NCBI RefSeq assembly: GCF_002743055.1
Contig: NZ_PDYM01000014.1
Location: forward strand, 1-64,000
Origin: Sporosarcina sp. P13
GTDB lineage: Bacteria > Bacillota > Bacilli > Bacillales_A > Planococcaceae
Length of the DNA: 64,000 nt
Direction: 5' to 3'
In this document: one piece after another, positions 41,702 through 51,334 of the stretch
How positions within the stretch are numbered: position 1 is the stretch's first letter
Layout: every line of letters starts with the position of its first letter
Program-made: the position numbers and the translations under genes
Notes under the pieces: model-generated
The model's input: the letters and a program-made list of their open reading frames with translations, nothing else
What the model was told of the DNA's origin: nothing
Database searches by the model: none

Positions 41702-42400
41702 TTAACCTAAGTAGGATTTTTGCACAATTTCCGTATCTTTCAATTCTTCCTTTGTCCCTTCACCTACGAGGCGTCCCGCCATCAAAACATACGCACGGTC
41801 ACAGAAATCAATTGCCATTTCAGCATTTTGGTCGACTAGTAAAATGGTCGTTCCTCGCTGGTGCAGTTCTGTTATTTTTTCATACACTTCATAAACGAGC
41901 CTAGGTGATAATCCCATGGATGGCTCATCAAGCAATAATAGTTTTGGACTTACCATCATTGCCCGGGCAATTGCCAACATTTGTTGTTCTCCACCGGATA
42001 ATAACCCAGCCATCTGATTTTTTCGATCTCTTAAAATGGGAAAGGGCTCCGACACTTCTTCAGCCATTTGTAATCGTTCTTTAGTACCTAGCGTATAGCC
42101 GCCTAAAAGTAAATTATCCCAAACAGATAAGTACGGAAATACTTGCCTTCCCTCAGGAACTAATGTCATCCCATGATTGACTAAACGAAAAGTTCTTGCG
42201 TTCGTAATCGTTTTGTCGGCCAATGTGATTTTTCCGCTTTTAGGACGAACTTCTCCCATAATACTTTTTAGAAGAGTGCTCTTACCCGCCCCATTTGCAC
42301 CAATGACGGAAACCGCTTCCCGTTCTTTCACATGAATGTTCATATCTTCTAAAGCACACACTTGACCATAATACGTGTTTAACCCTTGTACTTTAAGCAT
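41702..42400 (-). CDS. livF: Branched-chain amino acid-type ABC transporter ATP-binding protein LivF
   Basis: 232-aa ATPase. Walker A is GANGAGKSTLLKS (about 33-45). The Q-loop region includes VPEGRQVFPYLSVWDNLLLG, typical of LivF. The ABC signature LLSGGEQQMLAIARAMM and Walker B LLLLDEPSMGLSP follow, with the switch region in TTILLVDQNAE. Last gene of the importer operon, overlapping livG by 8 nt. It powers uptake together with LivG. Confidence 0.94.
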   Translation of the reverse strand: MLKVQGLNTYYGQVCALEDMNIHVKEREAVSVIGANGAGKSTLLKSIMGEVRPKSGKITLADKTITNARTFRLVNHGMTLVPEGRQVFPYLSVWDNLLLGGYTLGTKERLQMAEEVSEPFPILRDRKNQMAGLLSGGEQQMLAIARAMMVSPKLLLLDEPSMGLSPRLVYEVYEKITELHQRGTTILLVDQNAEMAIDFCDRAYVLMAGRLVGEGTKEELKDTEIVQKSYLG

Positions 42401-43187
42401 CTACCTTCACCTTCCCCATATAGGCTTCAATAACTGCAGGGTGTTTTTGAATCACATCGGCAGTCCCTTCTACAAGCTTCTCCCCAAAGTTAATTACTGT
42501 AATATGGTCTGACAATGTGTTCACTAAGTTCATATCATGTGCAATAATCAGAATCGTAATGCCTTCATTATTTACAGCCGTAAATAAATCCATTAATTCC
42601 TTTGTTTCTTTTGGATTCATCCCTGCAGTCGGTTCATCGAGCAGTAAAAGTTGTGGTTGCGTTGCTAACGCCCTAGCAATTTCAACCCTTCTTTGATTAC
42701 CGTATGACAACTGCGCTGCATACTCATCTCGCACATCCCATAGCCCTACGAATTTCAAGATCTCTTCAACACGTTGTTTAGCGACCCGTTCATTTTCCCT
42801 AAATGCTTTCGTTCGCAATAAGGCAGGAGCTAGCTTCGCGCCAGTTAATAAATAGGTTCCAATCAAAACTGTCTCGAAAACTGTCATATCCGGGAATAGG
42901 CGTATATTTTGAAAGGTTCTAGAAACACCATGCTTGGCAATCTGATCCGATCTCAATGAAGTGATATCCGTTGTAAAAAAACGTACCTCTCCTTCATCAG
43001 GAGGTATAATTCCGGTAATCAGGTTAAATAACGTACTCTTACCAGCCCCATTAGGACCTATGATGGCATGTATGTGGTTTTTTTTCACTGAGAAGGAAAG
43101 GTCATTTACTGCCTTGACCCCTCCAAAAGATTTGGAAAGGCCCGCTACGGTTAAGATCGCTGTATCCGTCAGATTCTTTTTATTCAT
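42393..43187 (-). CDS. livG: Branched-chain amino acid-type ABC transporter ATP-binding protein LivG
   Basis: 264-aa ATPase. Walker A is GPNGAGKSTLFNLITG, the signature is LSYGNQRRVEIARALA and Walker B is LLLLDEPTAGMNP. The LivG-specific VSRTFQNIRLFPDMTVFETV segment and the BCA_ABC_TP-type C-terminus (EAYMGKV) are present. It overlaps livM by 8 nt and livF by 8 nt, indicating translational coupling. Confidence 0.95.
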   Translation of the reverse strand: MNKKNLTDTAILTVAGLSKSFGGVKAVNDLSFSVKKNHIHAIIGPNGAGKSTLFNLITGIIPPDEGEVRFFTTDITSLRSDQIAKHGVSRTFQNIRLFPDMTVFETVLIGTYLLTGAKLAPALLRTKAFRENERVAKQRVEEILKFVGLWDVRDEYAAQLSYGNQRRVEIARALATQPQLLLLDEPTAGMNPKETKELMDLFTAVNNEGITILIIAHDMNLVNTLSDHITVINFGEKLVEGTADVIQKHPAVIEAYMGKVKVDA

Positions 43188-44220
43188 AGCCTAACCCCTC
43201 TTTCTTTACATCTACAGTTGCTTTTCCACCTTTCAACTTCTTTAATAGGGCTCGTTTTTCAATTAATTTCCTATAAAAACTGATAATCCCCATAATGCCT
43301 CTTGGGAAAAACATCATCATGATGACAATTAGCAATCCATAGATCAGCATGCGTAACTCTGGTGCTGCACGTAATGCTTCAGAAAAGATTGTCAGAAGCG
43401 ATGCCCCTAATACCGCACCGATGATTGATCCTTGTCCACCGATCATGACCATTGTTAAAATGGTGACGGACATTGTGAAGTTGAATGTCTCAGGACTAAC
43501 AACATGAATGAAGTGGGCATATAATGTACCCGCGGCTCCACAATATGAAGCAGAAATAGTAAACATAATCACTTTCGTTCGAAATACTGGAATCCCCATT
43601 GACTGTGCAGCTAATTCATCATCCCGAATGGCTGTACAAGACCGTCCAAAACCAGAGTTGATCAGCAATTTCGTAATAATGATTGCTACAATTACAAAGA
43701 ACAGTAACAGCGGGTAATAATCAGCGTACTGAGTAAATGAAAGTGTAAACAAACCAAAATTCATTTCGGGCGGTGGTGGAATCAATGCAATTCCCATCGG
43801 CCCTCCTGTCACGTCTGTCCAATTCAGAAAAACTAGCCAAATAATTGTTCCGAATGCGAGTGTAGCCATTACTAAGTATTCTTCAATCAGTTTTAGTCCA
43901 ATAAATCCGATGATGAAGCCGATGATGGCAGTTGCCAAAATCGCGATTGGTAACGTAAGCCAAAAGGACAGACCGAGTTTTGTAGAAAATATAGCCGCTA
44001 TATATGCACCTATTCCAAAAAATGCACCATGACCTATGGATACTTGACCTGTATAACCGACGAGTAAATCTAATCCTAGTACAAGAAGTATATAAATCAG
44101 GATTAGATTAATGACATACATAAAGTATGGATTCGTTATTCCGAGGGGGATCATAAGTAAGGCAAGTACTCCGATGAGCAATCCTAGCCTGCGATATCCC
44201 AACTTTCTGATATGTTCCAT
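43180..44220 (-). CDS. livM: Branched-chain amino acid-type ABC transporter permease LivM
   Basis: 346-aa permease with about eight to ten helices. The family segments LDLLVGYTGQVSIGHGAFFG (about 48-67) and SCTAIRDDELAAQSMGIPVF, with MIGGQGSIIGAVLGASLL near 265, identify LivM. AAGGAGTAGAGGAC precedes the ATG. It forms the channel with LivH. Confidence 0.95.
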   Translation of the reverse strand: MEHIRKLGYRRLGLLIGVLALLMIPLGITNPYFMYVINLILIYILLVLGLDLLVGYTGQVSIGHGAFFGIGAYIAAIFSTKLGLSFWLTLPIAILATAIIGFIIGFIGLKLIEEYLVMATLAFGTIIWLVFLNWTDVTGGPMGIALIPPPPEMNFGLFTLSFTQYADYYPLLLFFVIVAIIITKLLINSGFGRSCTAIRDDELAAQSMGIPVFRTKVIMFTISASYCGAAGTLYAHFIHVVSPETFNFTMSVTILTMVMIGGQGSIIGAVLGASLLTIFSEALRAAPELRMLIYGLLIVIMMMFFPRGIMGIISFYRKLIEKRALLKKLKGGKATVDVKKEGLGYE

Positions 44221-44233
44221 GTCCTCTACTCCT

Positions 44234-45100
44234 TTATACTTTTTCTGCTACGACTTTACCGAAGATTCCTTGTGGACGAGCCAGTAAAATGACTAATAAA
44301 ATGACCATAGCAACCGCATCTCGATAGCCCGAAGAAATAAAGCCAGCAGCGAAACTCTCAAGCACACCTAGCATTAAACCCGCCACCATCGCACCAGGTA
44401 TATTACCCATTCCACCCATAACGGATGCTGTAAAACCCTTAAGTCCAGCAAATACACCCATTGTTGGGTAGACAAGGAATACAGGACCGACGAGTATACC
44501 AGCAAGCGCACCAACGCCCGATCCAATGGCAAATGTAATCGAAATAACTTTGTTCGCATTTATACCCATCAATTCAGTCGCTTGAATGTTTTGGGATGCT
44601 GCTTGCACGGCTTTCCCCATTAATGTACGATTCATGAAAAACTCAAGAAGGAACATGACAATGATCGTTACAATAATGATGAAAATATAATGTTGATTGA
44701 CCATCATCCCACCGATATTAATATTGTTTGAAAGAAAAGGAGAGGCTAGTCTTTCAGGTGAAGCCCCCCAGATCAGTTGTGCGGAGTTTTGTAGAACAAT
44801 CGCAATACCGATAGCCGCAATAAGTAAGTTTAATTTTGGAGCGCTACGCATTTTCTTATAAACCAGTTTCTCCATTAAATAACCTAATAGAGCACCCGCC
44901 AACATACCACAAGTATAAGCCAACCAAACTGGAGCACCTAGGTACATAGTGGTAAGGGCAACAAATGCCCCTCCCATATATACCTCACCATGTGCAAAGT
45001 TGATGAATCGCAAGACATTCCAAACCATCGTATAGCCGATTGCCATTAATGCATAAACGCTTCCCAAGACAATCCCATTTATTAATTGATCGACAATCAT
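44234..45100 (-). CDS. livH: Branched-chain amino acid-type ABC transporter permease LivH
   Basis: 288-aa permease with about eight helices. It opens with QLINGIVLGSVYALMAIGYT and contains INFAHGEVYMGGAFVAL, RLASPFLSNNINIGG, QNIQATELMGINANKVISIT and KGFTASVMGGMGNIPGAMVA, all LivH hallmarks. It lies between the binding-protein gene (11 nt away) and livM (13 nt away). Confidence 0.95.
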   Translation of the reverse strand: MIVDQLINGIVLGSVYALMAIGYTMVWNVLRFINFAHGEVYMGGAFVALTTMYLGAPVWLAYTCGMLAGALLGYLMEKLVYKKMRSAPKLNLLIAAIGIAIVLQNSAQLIWGASPERLASPFLSNNINIGGMMVNQHYIFIIIVTIIVMFLLEFFMNRTLMGKAVQAASQNIQATELMGINANKVISITFAIGSGVGALAGILVGPVFLVYPTMGVFAGLKGFTASVMGGMGNIPGAMVAGLMLGVLESFAAGFISSGYRDAVAMVILLVILLARPQGIFGKVVAEKV

Positions 45101-45111
45101 AAATAATCACC

Positions 45112-46272
45112 CTATTCCTGGATTATTATAAACTTCTGGTCTTTCACTTGCATGATCATTGGGGCATTTGAGCGTTCGCCATCTTCGTCAAATTGAATTA
45201 ATCCTGTCGTCCCTTCTAGCTGAATATTCGCCAATGCGTCACGGACCTTTTCAGGTGAATCTCCGCCCTCTTCAAAGGCTTTTGCAATAGTCATTGCAGC
45301 GTCATAGGCGATTGCTGTATTCGCTTCAGGCTGGATATTATTCTCTTCACTTAATTTAATAAATTCATTCATTGCCTCTGTATCCATTTCCATGTTAATC
45401 ATAGATGCAAAGATATGATTTTCAACTGCATCTCCACCTAATTCAATCAACTGTTCAGAATACATTGAGTCATCAGGTGAGAAAAACTGAACATCTAATC
45501 CCGCTTGTTTTGCTTGTTGTGCAATTAAAGCCACTTCGTTGTAGAGACCTACAATCATCACGGCATCTGGTTTCAATTTTTTTATTTTAGATAATTGGGA
45601 AGAGAAGTTTTTATCCCCTGGGTTATATGTTTCCGTTGCAATAAACTCAACACCTAAAGATTCCGCTGCTTTTTTCGCAGACTCGGACATGGTGATTCCA
45701 TAATCAGTATTTTCATACAGTGATGCAATTTTCTTGATTCCCTTTTCTTCAGTCATATATTTTAATGCTGCTGGCACATACACTTGACCAGTTAAGATGA
45801 TACGGAATAAATAGTCATTATCTAAAGTAGTGAATTCCGGACTTGCTCCCATGTGAACATGAAGTGCCTTGGCATTTTTTGATACCTCTTGAGCCGCTAA
45901 AGTGGGTGATGAATTATAGCCGCCAATTATCGCTTTAACATTATCATTCATTATCATTTTGTTCACAACGGCAACTGCTTCTGATGGTGTCGCTTTATCA
46001 TCCCCAACGACTAACTCCAACTTTTTGCCGTTTACTCCACCTTCTGCATTAACCTTTTTAAAAGCAAGATCAACCCCATTTTTCATATCTTGTCCATATT
46101 GGGCATTGTCCCCGGTCATTGGAGCTTGCAAACCCACTCGAATGGTTTCACCTTTGTCAGATGCTTCAGCTTTTGAAGATGTCCCTTCTTCCGATGAACA
46201 CCCTGCTAGAATTAGTGTGAGTGCCATGAAGATAGCAATAAATCCATGGAACTTAGTTTTTCCGAATGTCAT
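45112..46272 (-). CDS. livJ: ABC transporter substrate-binding lipoprotein, LivJ/LivK-like
   Basis: 386 aa. The ATG at 46272 is chosen since GGGGG lies about 7 nt before it; an ATG two codons earlier is too close. The signal ends at lipobox LAGC. The Peripla_BP_6 fold is marked by IRVGLQAPMTGDNAQYGQDM, AIIGGYNSSPTLAAQEVSK and FIATETYNPGDKNFSSQLSK. Relatives bind leucine, isoleucine and valine, but many bind amides, urea or aromatic acids. The neighbouring hydrolases and monooxygenase make a non-classical ligand possible. First gene of the operon. Confidence 0.92.
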   Translation of the reverse strand: MTFGKTKFHGFIAIFMALTLILAGCSSEEGTSSKAEASDKGETIRVGLQAPMTGDNAQYGQDMKNGVDLAFKKVNAEGGVNGKKLELVVGDDKATPSEAVAVVNKMIMNDNVKAIIGGYNSSPTLAAQEVSKNAKALHVHMGASPEFTTLDNDYLFRIILTGQVYVPAALKYMTEEKGIKKIASLYENTDYGITMSESAKKAAESLGVEFIATETYNPGDKNFSSQLSKIKKLKPDAVMIVGLYNEVALIAQQAKQAGLDVQFFSPDDSMYSEQLIELGGDAVENHIFASMINMEMDTEAMNEFIKLSEENNIQPEANTAIAYDAAMTIAKAFEEGGDSPEKVRDALANIQLEGTTGLIQFDEDGERSNAPMIMQVKDQKFIIIQE

Positions 46273-46498
46273 TTTCATTCCCCCTAGAATTATTTAAAAC
46301 AATCTGGATTGCAAAAGTAGAACTTATCCGAAGCAAGTGGTAACATCGTTGATTTTTTGTATCCCTCCTTATTTCCTGCGTAATATTGCTAAAAAAAATT
46401 AAAGAAGATACCCACAGATTGTAAGCGCTTACCTCAATTGCTACACAATCAATTAGGAAATTATCCTCAAATAACCCTAAAATGAACTTACAACTACG
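46273..46498 (-). other. Long 5' leader of the liv operon
   Basis: About 215 nt from the predicted start of transcription to the livJ ATG. It contains the cre site and, on the minus strand, GGAGGG (near 46375) followed 15 nt later by an 18-codon frame (MLPLASDKFYFCNPDCFK) that ends near 46295. Spacing is poor for translation. I see no T-box or known riboswitch signature. Confidence 0.35.
46420..46433. promoter_or_regulatory. CcpA cre site of the liv operon
   Basis: TGTAAGCGCTTACC matches TGNAANCGNWNNCA at all but the last position and is almost a perfect palindrome. It lies about 60-70 bp downstream of the predicted transcription start, a roadblock position. Confidence 0.7.
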
Positions 46499-46527
46499 AA
46501 TATAGTGTTTTTTCTGATAATTGTCAA
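46499..46527 (-). promoter_or_regulatory. Sigma-A promoter of the liv operon
   Basis: Read on the minus strand: TTGACA (46527-46522), a 17-nt spacer, TATATT (46504-46499). The -35 is perfect, the -10 has one mismatch and the spacing is optimal. Confidence 0.75.
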
Positions 46528-46640
46528 TGTATTTTTCTTTATTTTATCAGAAAAGGTGAATATGATAGTATGTTATATTTTTATACAAAACCCACCAAAG
46601 TTCTACATTTTTATATACTCTTCGTCTTTTCTAAAAAAAT

Positions 46641-46673
46641 CCCCACAAAGCAATTTCACATCGTTTTGCGGGG
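46641..46673 (-). terminator. Rho-independent terminator after the aspartase gene
   Basis: CCCCACAAAG pairs imperfectly with GTTTTGCGGGG. On the minus strand it is followed by ATTTTTTTAG, about 11 bp after the stop. Confidence 0.75.
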
Positions 46674-46683
46674 TGTTCTTATT

Positions 46684-48102
46684 TTATGATATGCCCACTG
46701 CTTTTTTTAGTAGAGCTGAACCGGCAATGCCGGGTTCAGTCATTTCCTTTGCATCCAAAATGATATCAAGTTCTTCTGAGGTCAGATATCCATGACGTAT
46801 ACAAATCGACCGTACTGACTGCCCAGTAACAAGTGCTTCCTTCGCAACTTTAGATGCAATTTCATAACTGACGTGCGGATTGATTGCAGTTACAATCCCA
46901 ACACTTGATTCTACTAACTCTTTACAACGTTCAACATTTGCCGTAATTCCTTTAATTGCATACTCCGATAGTACACCTACACCATTTGTAAGCATCGTGA
47001 GGGATTTTAATAAATTTGATACAATAACTGGTCCCATCACATTAAGTTCTAATTGACCTGCTTCAGAAGCTAGCGAAATGGTATGGTCATTTCCGATAAC
47101 CTGGAATGATATCTGATTAATGACTTCTGGAATAACAGGGTTCACTTTTCCTGGCATGATGGATGAACCTGGTTGTCTGGCAGGTAAATTAATTTCATTG
47201 AATCCGGTTAACGGGCCAGATGATAGTAAACGTAAATCATTTGCAATTTTGGATAGATTGATAGCTAGGATTTTCAAAGCAGAAGAGATTTCTGTATAAC
47301 GATCTGTATTTTGTGTAATATCCACTAAGTTCTCTGCTTTTTCCAATGGATAGTTTGTTTCTTCTATTAAATACTCCATCACTTTTTCGCGATAATCAAT
47401 TCTAGCATTCAGACCCGTTCCTATCGCAGTTGCCCCAATACTAATTTTATTTAACTGCCGTACAGATTGTTCAATACGATGTATATCGCGTTGGATGACA
47501 CAGGCATAAGCACCAAATTCTTGACCCAATCGTATGGGGATGGCATCTTGCAAATGCGTGCGCCCCATTTTGATAACGTTTTCAAACTCCTCTTCTTTAA
47601 TGACTAACTGTTCATGCAAGGCGTTCAAACCTGCGCATAAGCCTTTTGCTAATTTTAGCAAGGTAAGATGGACTGCTGTGGGGATAACATCATTTGTTGA
47701 CTGGGACATATTGACATGAGAGTTTGGGCTAACAGAGACATTTGAACTTTTCAATATCTCCATTGCACGATTGGCAAGTACCTCATTAACATTCATATTC
47801 AATGAAGTGCCAGCACCTCCCTGAATCGTATCCACTACAATCTGATTATTCCACATACCCAATTCCATTTCCTGAGCGGACTTTCCAATGGCTACTGCGA
47901 TGGATTTATCCAACAGTCCTATCTCCGCATTGGCTTTAGCAGCAACTTTTTTAATGATTGCTATAGATCGAATCAATTCAGGATGTGGTTTCTCCCCCGT
48001 AATCGGAAAGTTATCTAGGGCTCTAGCTGTTTGTATACCATAATAAGCGTTTGCAGGAATCTGTTTCTCTCCTAAAGAATCACTTTCTATACGATATTTC
48101 AC
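46684..48102 (-). CDS. aspA: Aspartate ammonia-lyase
   Basis: 472-aa member of the aspartase/fumarase superfamily. PGSSIMPGKVNPVIPEVI is the catalytic flexible-loop signature, with the base Ser in GSS. MGRTHLQDAIPIRLGQEF and VVDTIQGGAGTSLNMNVNEV are the other conserved blocks. It converts L-aspartate to fumarate and ammonia. The LQDAIPIRLGQEF form and the C-terminus favour aspartase over fumarase. GTG start after AAGGGATGG. It closes the operon with the carbamoylase and symporter, so the pathway probably releases aspartate. Confidence 0.88.
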   Translation of the reverse strand: MKYRIESDSLGEKQIPANAYYGIQTARALDNFPITGEKPHPELIRSIAIIKKVAAKANAEIGLLDKSIAVAIGKSAQEMELGMWNNQIVVDTIQGGAGTSLNMNVNEVLANRAMEILKSSNVSVSPNSHVNMSQSTNDVIPTAVHLTLLKLAKGLCAGLNALHEQLVIKEEEFENVIKMGRTHLQDAIPIRLGQEFGAYACVIQRDIHRIEQSVRQLNKISIGATAIGTGLNARIDYREKVMEYLIEETNYPLEKAENLVDITQNTDRYTEISSALKILAINLSKIANDLRLLSSGPLTGFNEINLPARQPGSSIMPGKVNPVIPEVINQISFQVIGNDHTISLASEAGQLELNVMGPVIVSNLLKSLTMLTNGVGVLSEYAIKGITANVERCKELVESSVGIVTAINPHVSYEIASKVAKEALVTGQSVRSICIRHGYLTSEELDIILDAKEMTEPGIAGSALLKKAVGIS

Positions 48103-48191
48103 ATCTATCCATCCCTTTCTAGATTGATTTCAACAATTGATTATCTATGGTGAATCAGAGCATCTGTTCACCACAAGCGAAACCAGATCAT

Positions 48192-49436
48192 TTAATCCAT
48201 CTGCTGATCAATCGCAAGAATACCATGTAACATGACATCACTCGCAATTTTAATATCTTCGGGTGTACTGTATTCTTCGGGACAATGACTCTTCCCATCG
48301 ATACTTTTCACAAAAATCATCGCCGATTTCGAAATGAGGGACATATGGGCAGCATCATGTACCGCCATGCTCGGCAACGTCATATAAGGAACAGACATTC
48401 GCCCTGTAGATTCTTGTAAAATAGAGACAATTTCTTCATCCAACATAGTAGGCTTTTGCTGCTGTAAAATGGATTGGCTCATTTTCACTTCACGTCGTTG
48501 CGTCACTTCATTCCACTTCGTTTCAATCTTGTCTACTACTTGGTCCATACGCTCTTGGCATTCTCCCCTAATCTCCAGTACGAAATCTACTTGGCCGGGA
48601 ACGATATTTACAGCATTCGGCAATACGTCCAATTTTCCTACCGTACCAACTAGATCCGTTTCATCTTCTCCGCAAATCTGTTCCACTGCAAGAATCATCT
48701 CACTAACAGCGGCGAGTGCATCGTGACGATGTGGCATCATAGTCGTTCCCGAATGATTTGCTTCACCGATTACGGTTACTTTACTTCTGTAAACGCCGAC
48801 CAGACTGTTAATGATTGCCACTGATTTATTATTTGACTCCAAGCGCTTTCCTTGTTCGATATGCATCTCCACGAAGACTCTCTTCTCTTCATGCATCGAT
48901 GCCATTTCATGTATCCGTTCGATATCCCCATCTACTTTCTGCAAAGCATCACTTAATAGAAGACCTGTGGAATCAGTAGCCATACGTAGTTCATCCCCTG
49001 ACAGTTTACCAACAAATGCACGGCTTCCTAGCGTGGATAAACCAAAGTCATTTGACTCTTCTGCAGTGAAAGAGACGATTTCCAAGTCGTGATCTAAAGT
49101 TATATCGTTTTCGATTATGGTTCGAATAATCTCTTTTGCAACAAGTGTACCAAGGGCCCCATCATATTTCCCACCGTTCGGAACTGTGTCCAAATGAGAT
49201 CCAATGACTATACTTCCTTTTTTCTTTCCATTTCCTTTTAACTTTCCCCAGATATTCGCAATGCCATCAATTGTTATGTCTAACCCTAGATCTTGTAACT
49301 CTTTAATGAAGCGTATCCGAACTTCCAAATCTGCCGGTGAAAAACTTGGTCGTGTAATTCCACCACGTTCATCACGACCATATTCTGCATAGCTATCAAG
49401 ATCATTAACTAATCGCGGCAACTGAATCTGTACCAT
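48192..49436 (-). CDS. M20-family Zn-dependent hydantoinase/carbamoylase
   Basis: 414 aa. Metal-binding segments are GSHLDTVPNGGKYDGALG (about 79-96), TAEESNDFG and MHIEQGKRLE; the C-terminal His is in DGKSHCPEEYS. Between them is the lid and dimerisation domain with NSLVGVYRSKVTVIGEANHS. The family includes N-carbamoyl-L-amino acid hydrolase, allantoate and ureidoglycolate amidohydrolases and beta-ureidopropionase. An N-carbamoyl- or N-formyl-aspartate-like substrate would feed the adjacent aspartase, but this is inference. It lies 12 nt from the symporter gene. Confidence 0.88.
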   Translation of the reverse strand: MVQIQLPRLVNDLDSYAEYGRDERGGITRPSFSPADLEVRIRFIKELQDLGLDITIDGIANIWGKLKGNGKKKGSIVIGSHLDTVPNGGKYDGALGTLVAKEIIRTIIENDITLDHDLEIVSFTAEESNDFGLSTLGSRAFVGKLSGDELRMATDSTGLLLSDALQKVDGDIERIHEMASMHEEKRVFVEMHIEQGKRLESNNKSVAIINSLVGVYRSKVTVIGEANHSGTTMMPHRHDALAAVSEMILAVEQICGEDETDLVGTVGKLDVLPNAVNIVPGQVDFVLEIRGECQERMDQVVDKIETKWNEVTQRREVKMSQSILQQQKPTMLDEEIVSILQESTGRMSVPYMTLPSMAVHDAAHMSLISKSAMIFVKSIDGKSHCPEEYSTPEDIKIASDVMLHGILAIDQQMD

Positions 49437-49448
49437 TATTTGTCCTCC

Positions 49449-50981
49449 CTATGACTGATAAGTATCTATCGACGCGTCAGGTGTCATACTGTGGTCTTTC
49501 GTTTGTTTTGTCTTTTTTTGATCATTCACATAACTTTCAACTACAGAACTTGTGTCTGGTTTTGTCACATAACTGATCCCGACCATTACTATCGTATTAG
49601 CAATTAAACCAATAAGGCCAGGATGTATTTCAAACGGTGTAGTCGACGCAAATAATTGGAAGTATAAATTGACCGCGAAGCCCACTATTATACCTGTAAA
49701 TACACCTTTAGTAGTCACGCGTTTCCAATACAATGCACTTAGCACACCTGGCGTAAACTGAATGATCGAACCATAGGCCCCTAATAATAAAGCTACTACG
49801 CCTTGCCCGCCGAATACCGCGATACAATATGCCAGAGCCCCAATCAGTACTACAGCACTTCGCATAATCAATAGCGTCACTTTATCTGATAAATTCGGAA
49901 ACATGTTTTTAATAACGCCATCTGTAAATTCCATTGATGCACTATGTGTAATGACATCAGCACTCGACATCGCTGCGGCTAATGCTGCTGCACCTACAAG
50001 GCCATATAGCCAGCCTGGCAAGGATAAAAATGTCGTAATGAGGTAAGGCAATATTTGATCGGATGCACCAACTGCAGCAATATCAACAACCCCAACTGCG
50101 GCAAATCCTGCAAGTAATAATGGGATAATTAACAAGGCAAATAACGGATAAGCGATGACCGTCTTTTTTATCGTCACTGCATTTGATGAATAAGATCTTG
50201 CGAACATATGCGGCCACATAAGAAACCCGATGACGGAAACTAATATGACCGAAGTAAAGGCAGTAGTGGACATTGTTGAACCCTCTACTCCAATACGCAG
50301 GAAATCAGGATCAGCTGCTGCAAGTTTTGAAAACATTTCGCTCGTCGTCCCGTGCATTTTCTTTACAATCATGATTCCTACAACCCAAGATACCGTAATC
50401 ATTAATGCTCCTTGGAACACGTCAGACCAAGCGGCTGCACGTAATCCGCCTGTTGCCACATACGTAACTACAATAGCGTAAGCAACCAAAGCTCCAAACC
50501 AAAAAGCAATTCTGCCTTCCGTCATGATATTGAAAATAATAGCCATTCCCCGTAATTGTGTAGCTAAATACTGAATACAAGCAAAGAAGGCAATGAATCC
50601 TACAAGAATGCCAAGTGCTTTACTTCGAAAGCGTGTCTGTAGAAAACCGACCAACGAATAGAGATTGAATTTACGTCCAATTCTTCCGATCTTTGGACCG
50701 AGAATATACCAAGGCAAAAGCGAAAATGCTAAATATGCCAGTATGTAAAATGCAGGAGCTCCACGTGTAAATGCCCATCCTGGTGCACCTAAAAATGAAA
50801 AGGCGCTAAAAATGGCACCCCCCATTAAGAACCACGTTAAGAATAACCCTAAACCTCTACCTGCAGTAGTAAATTCTTCTAATGAAGCTTTGTTCGTACC
50901 TCTACCGGCCAATACACCTACAATAAGTGCAATAGCTAAATACAACACCATAATTAACATCGATATTTGCCAATGTTCCAT
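49449..50981 (-). CDS. Sodium:solute symporter (SSS family)
   Basis: 510-aa, 13-helix permease. SAFSFLGAPGWAFTRGAPAF near the N-terminus and ALAAAMSSADVITHSASMEF in helix 8, with sodium-site Ser residues, place it in SSS next to pantothenate, proline and solute transporters. The C-terminal cytoplasmic tail of about 45 residues is polar. It pairs with a small DUF3311 protein 4 nt upstream, as often seen for this subfamily. It probably imports the operon's substrate or a hydrolysis product. Confidence 0.92.
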   Translation of the reverse strand: MEHWQISMLIMVLYLAIALIVGVLAGRGTNKASLEEFTTAGRGLGLFLTWFLMGGAIFSAFSFLGAPGWAFTRGAPAFYILAYLAFSLLPWYILGPKIGRIGRKFNLYSLVGFLQTRFRSKALGILVGFIAFFACIQYLATQLRGMAIIFNIMTEGRIAFWFGALVAYAIVVTYVATGGLRAAAWSDVFQGALMITVSWVVGIMIVKKMHGTTSEMFSKLAAADPDFLRIGVEGSTMSTTAFTSVILVSVIGFLMWPHMFARSYSSNAVTIKKTVIAYPLFALLIIPLLLAGFAAVGVVDIAAVGASDQILPYLITTFLSLPGWLYGLVGAAALAAAMSSADVITHSASMEFTDGVIKNMFPNLSDKVTLLIMRSAVVLIGALAYCIAVFGGQGVVALLLGAYGSIIQFTPGVLSALYWKRVTTKGVFTGIIVGFAVNLYFQLFASTTPFEIHPGLIGLIANTIVMVGISYVTKPDTSSVVESYVNDQKKTKQTKDHSMTPDASIDTYQS

Positions 50982-50985
50982 ATAC

Positions 50986-51198
50986 TTATACCTCCTCTTT
51001 ATCTGGGTCGATGAAATATAGAATGAGGACTGCTATAAAAGTAATGACAATCCATAATATGATCCAGAAAAAACTGTATGGAAGCCCCAGTATTAATGGA
51101 TATGCTTTATTACCAATGGTAAATATCGGAAACAGAACCGTCGAAAACAACAATGTGCTAATAATGATGTAGTACGTACGAAAACTTCGAACACTCAT
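50986..51198 (-). CDS. DUF3311-like small membrane protein, symporter partner
   Basis: 70 aa with two hydrophobic helices (about 8-28 and 38-62) and an acidic tail (DPDKEEV). The ATG at 51198 has GAGGTGG upstream; a GTG three codons earlier overlaps the site. The size, topology (LPYSFFWIILWIVIT) and place just before an SSS gene match DUF3311 proteins, which accompany such symporters as YhdT accompanies PanF. First gene of the operon with symporter, carbamoylase and aspartase. Confidence 0.75.
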   Translation of the reverse strand: MSVRSFRTYYIIISTLLFSTVLFPIFTIGNKAYPLILGLPYSFFWIILWIVITFIAVLILYFIDPDKEEV

Positions 51199-51334
51199 AT
51201 ATGCCACCTCTTTGTATCGTATTGATTGTTACATCAGAATCTTTTAACTTACTCCTGATACAACAAGAATTATCGCTGATTCCATGCTACTTTACATGAT
51301 TATTTCTACACTATTACGGGCATCTGTAAAAAAA

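Noticed and set aside
46280-46500. Riboswitch or T-box in the liv leader
   Set aside because: No T-box sequence, specifier-loop layout or known aptamer core could be seen.
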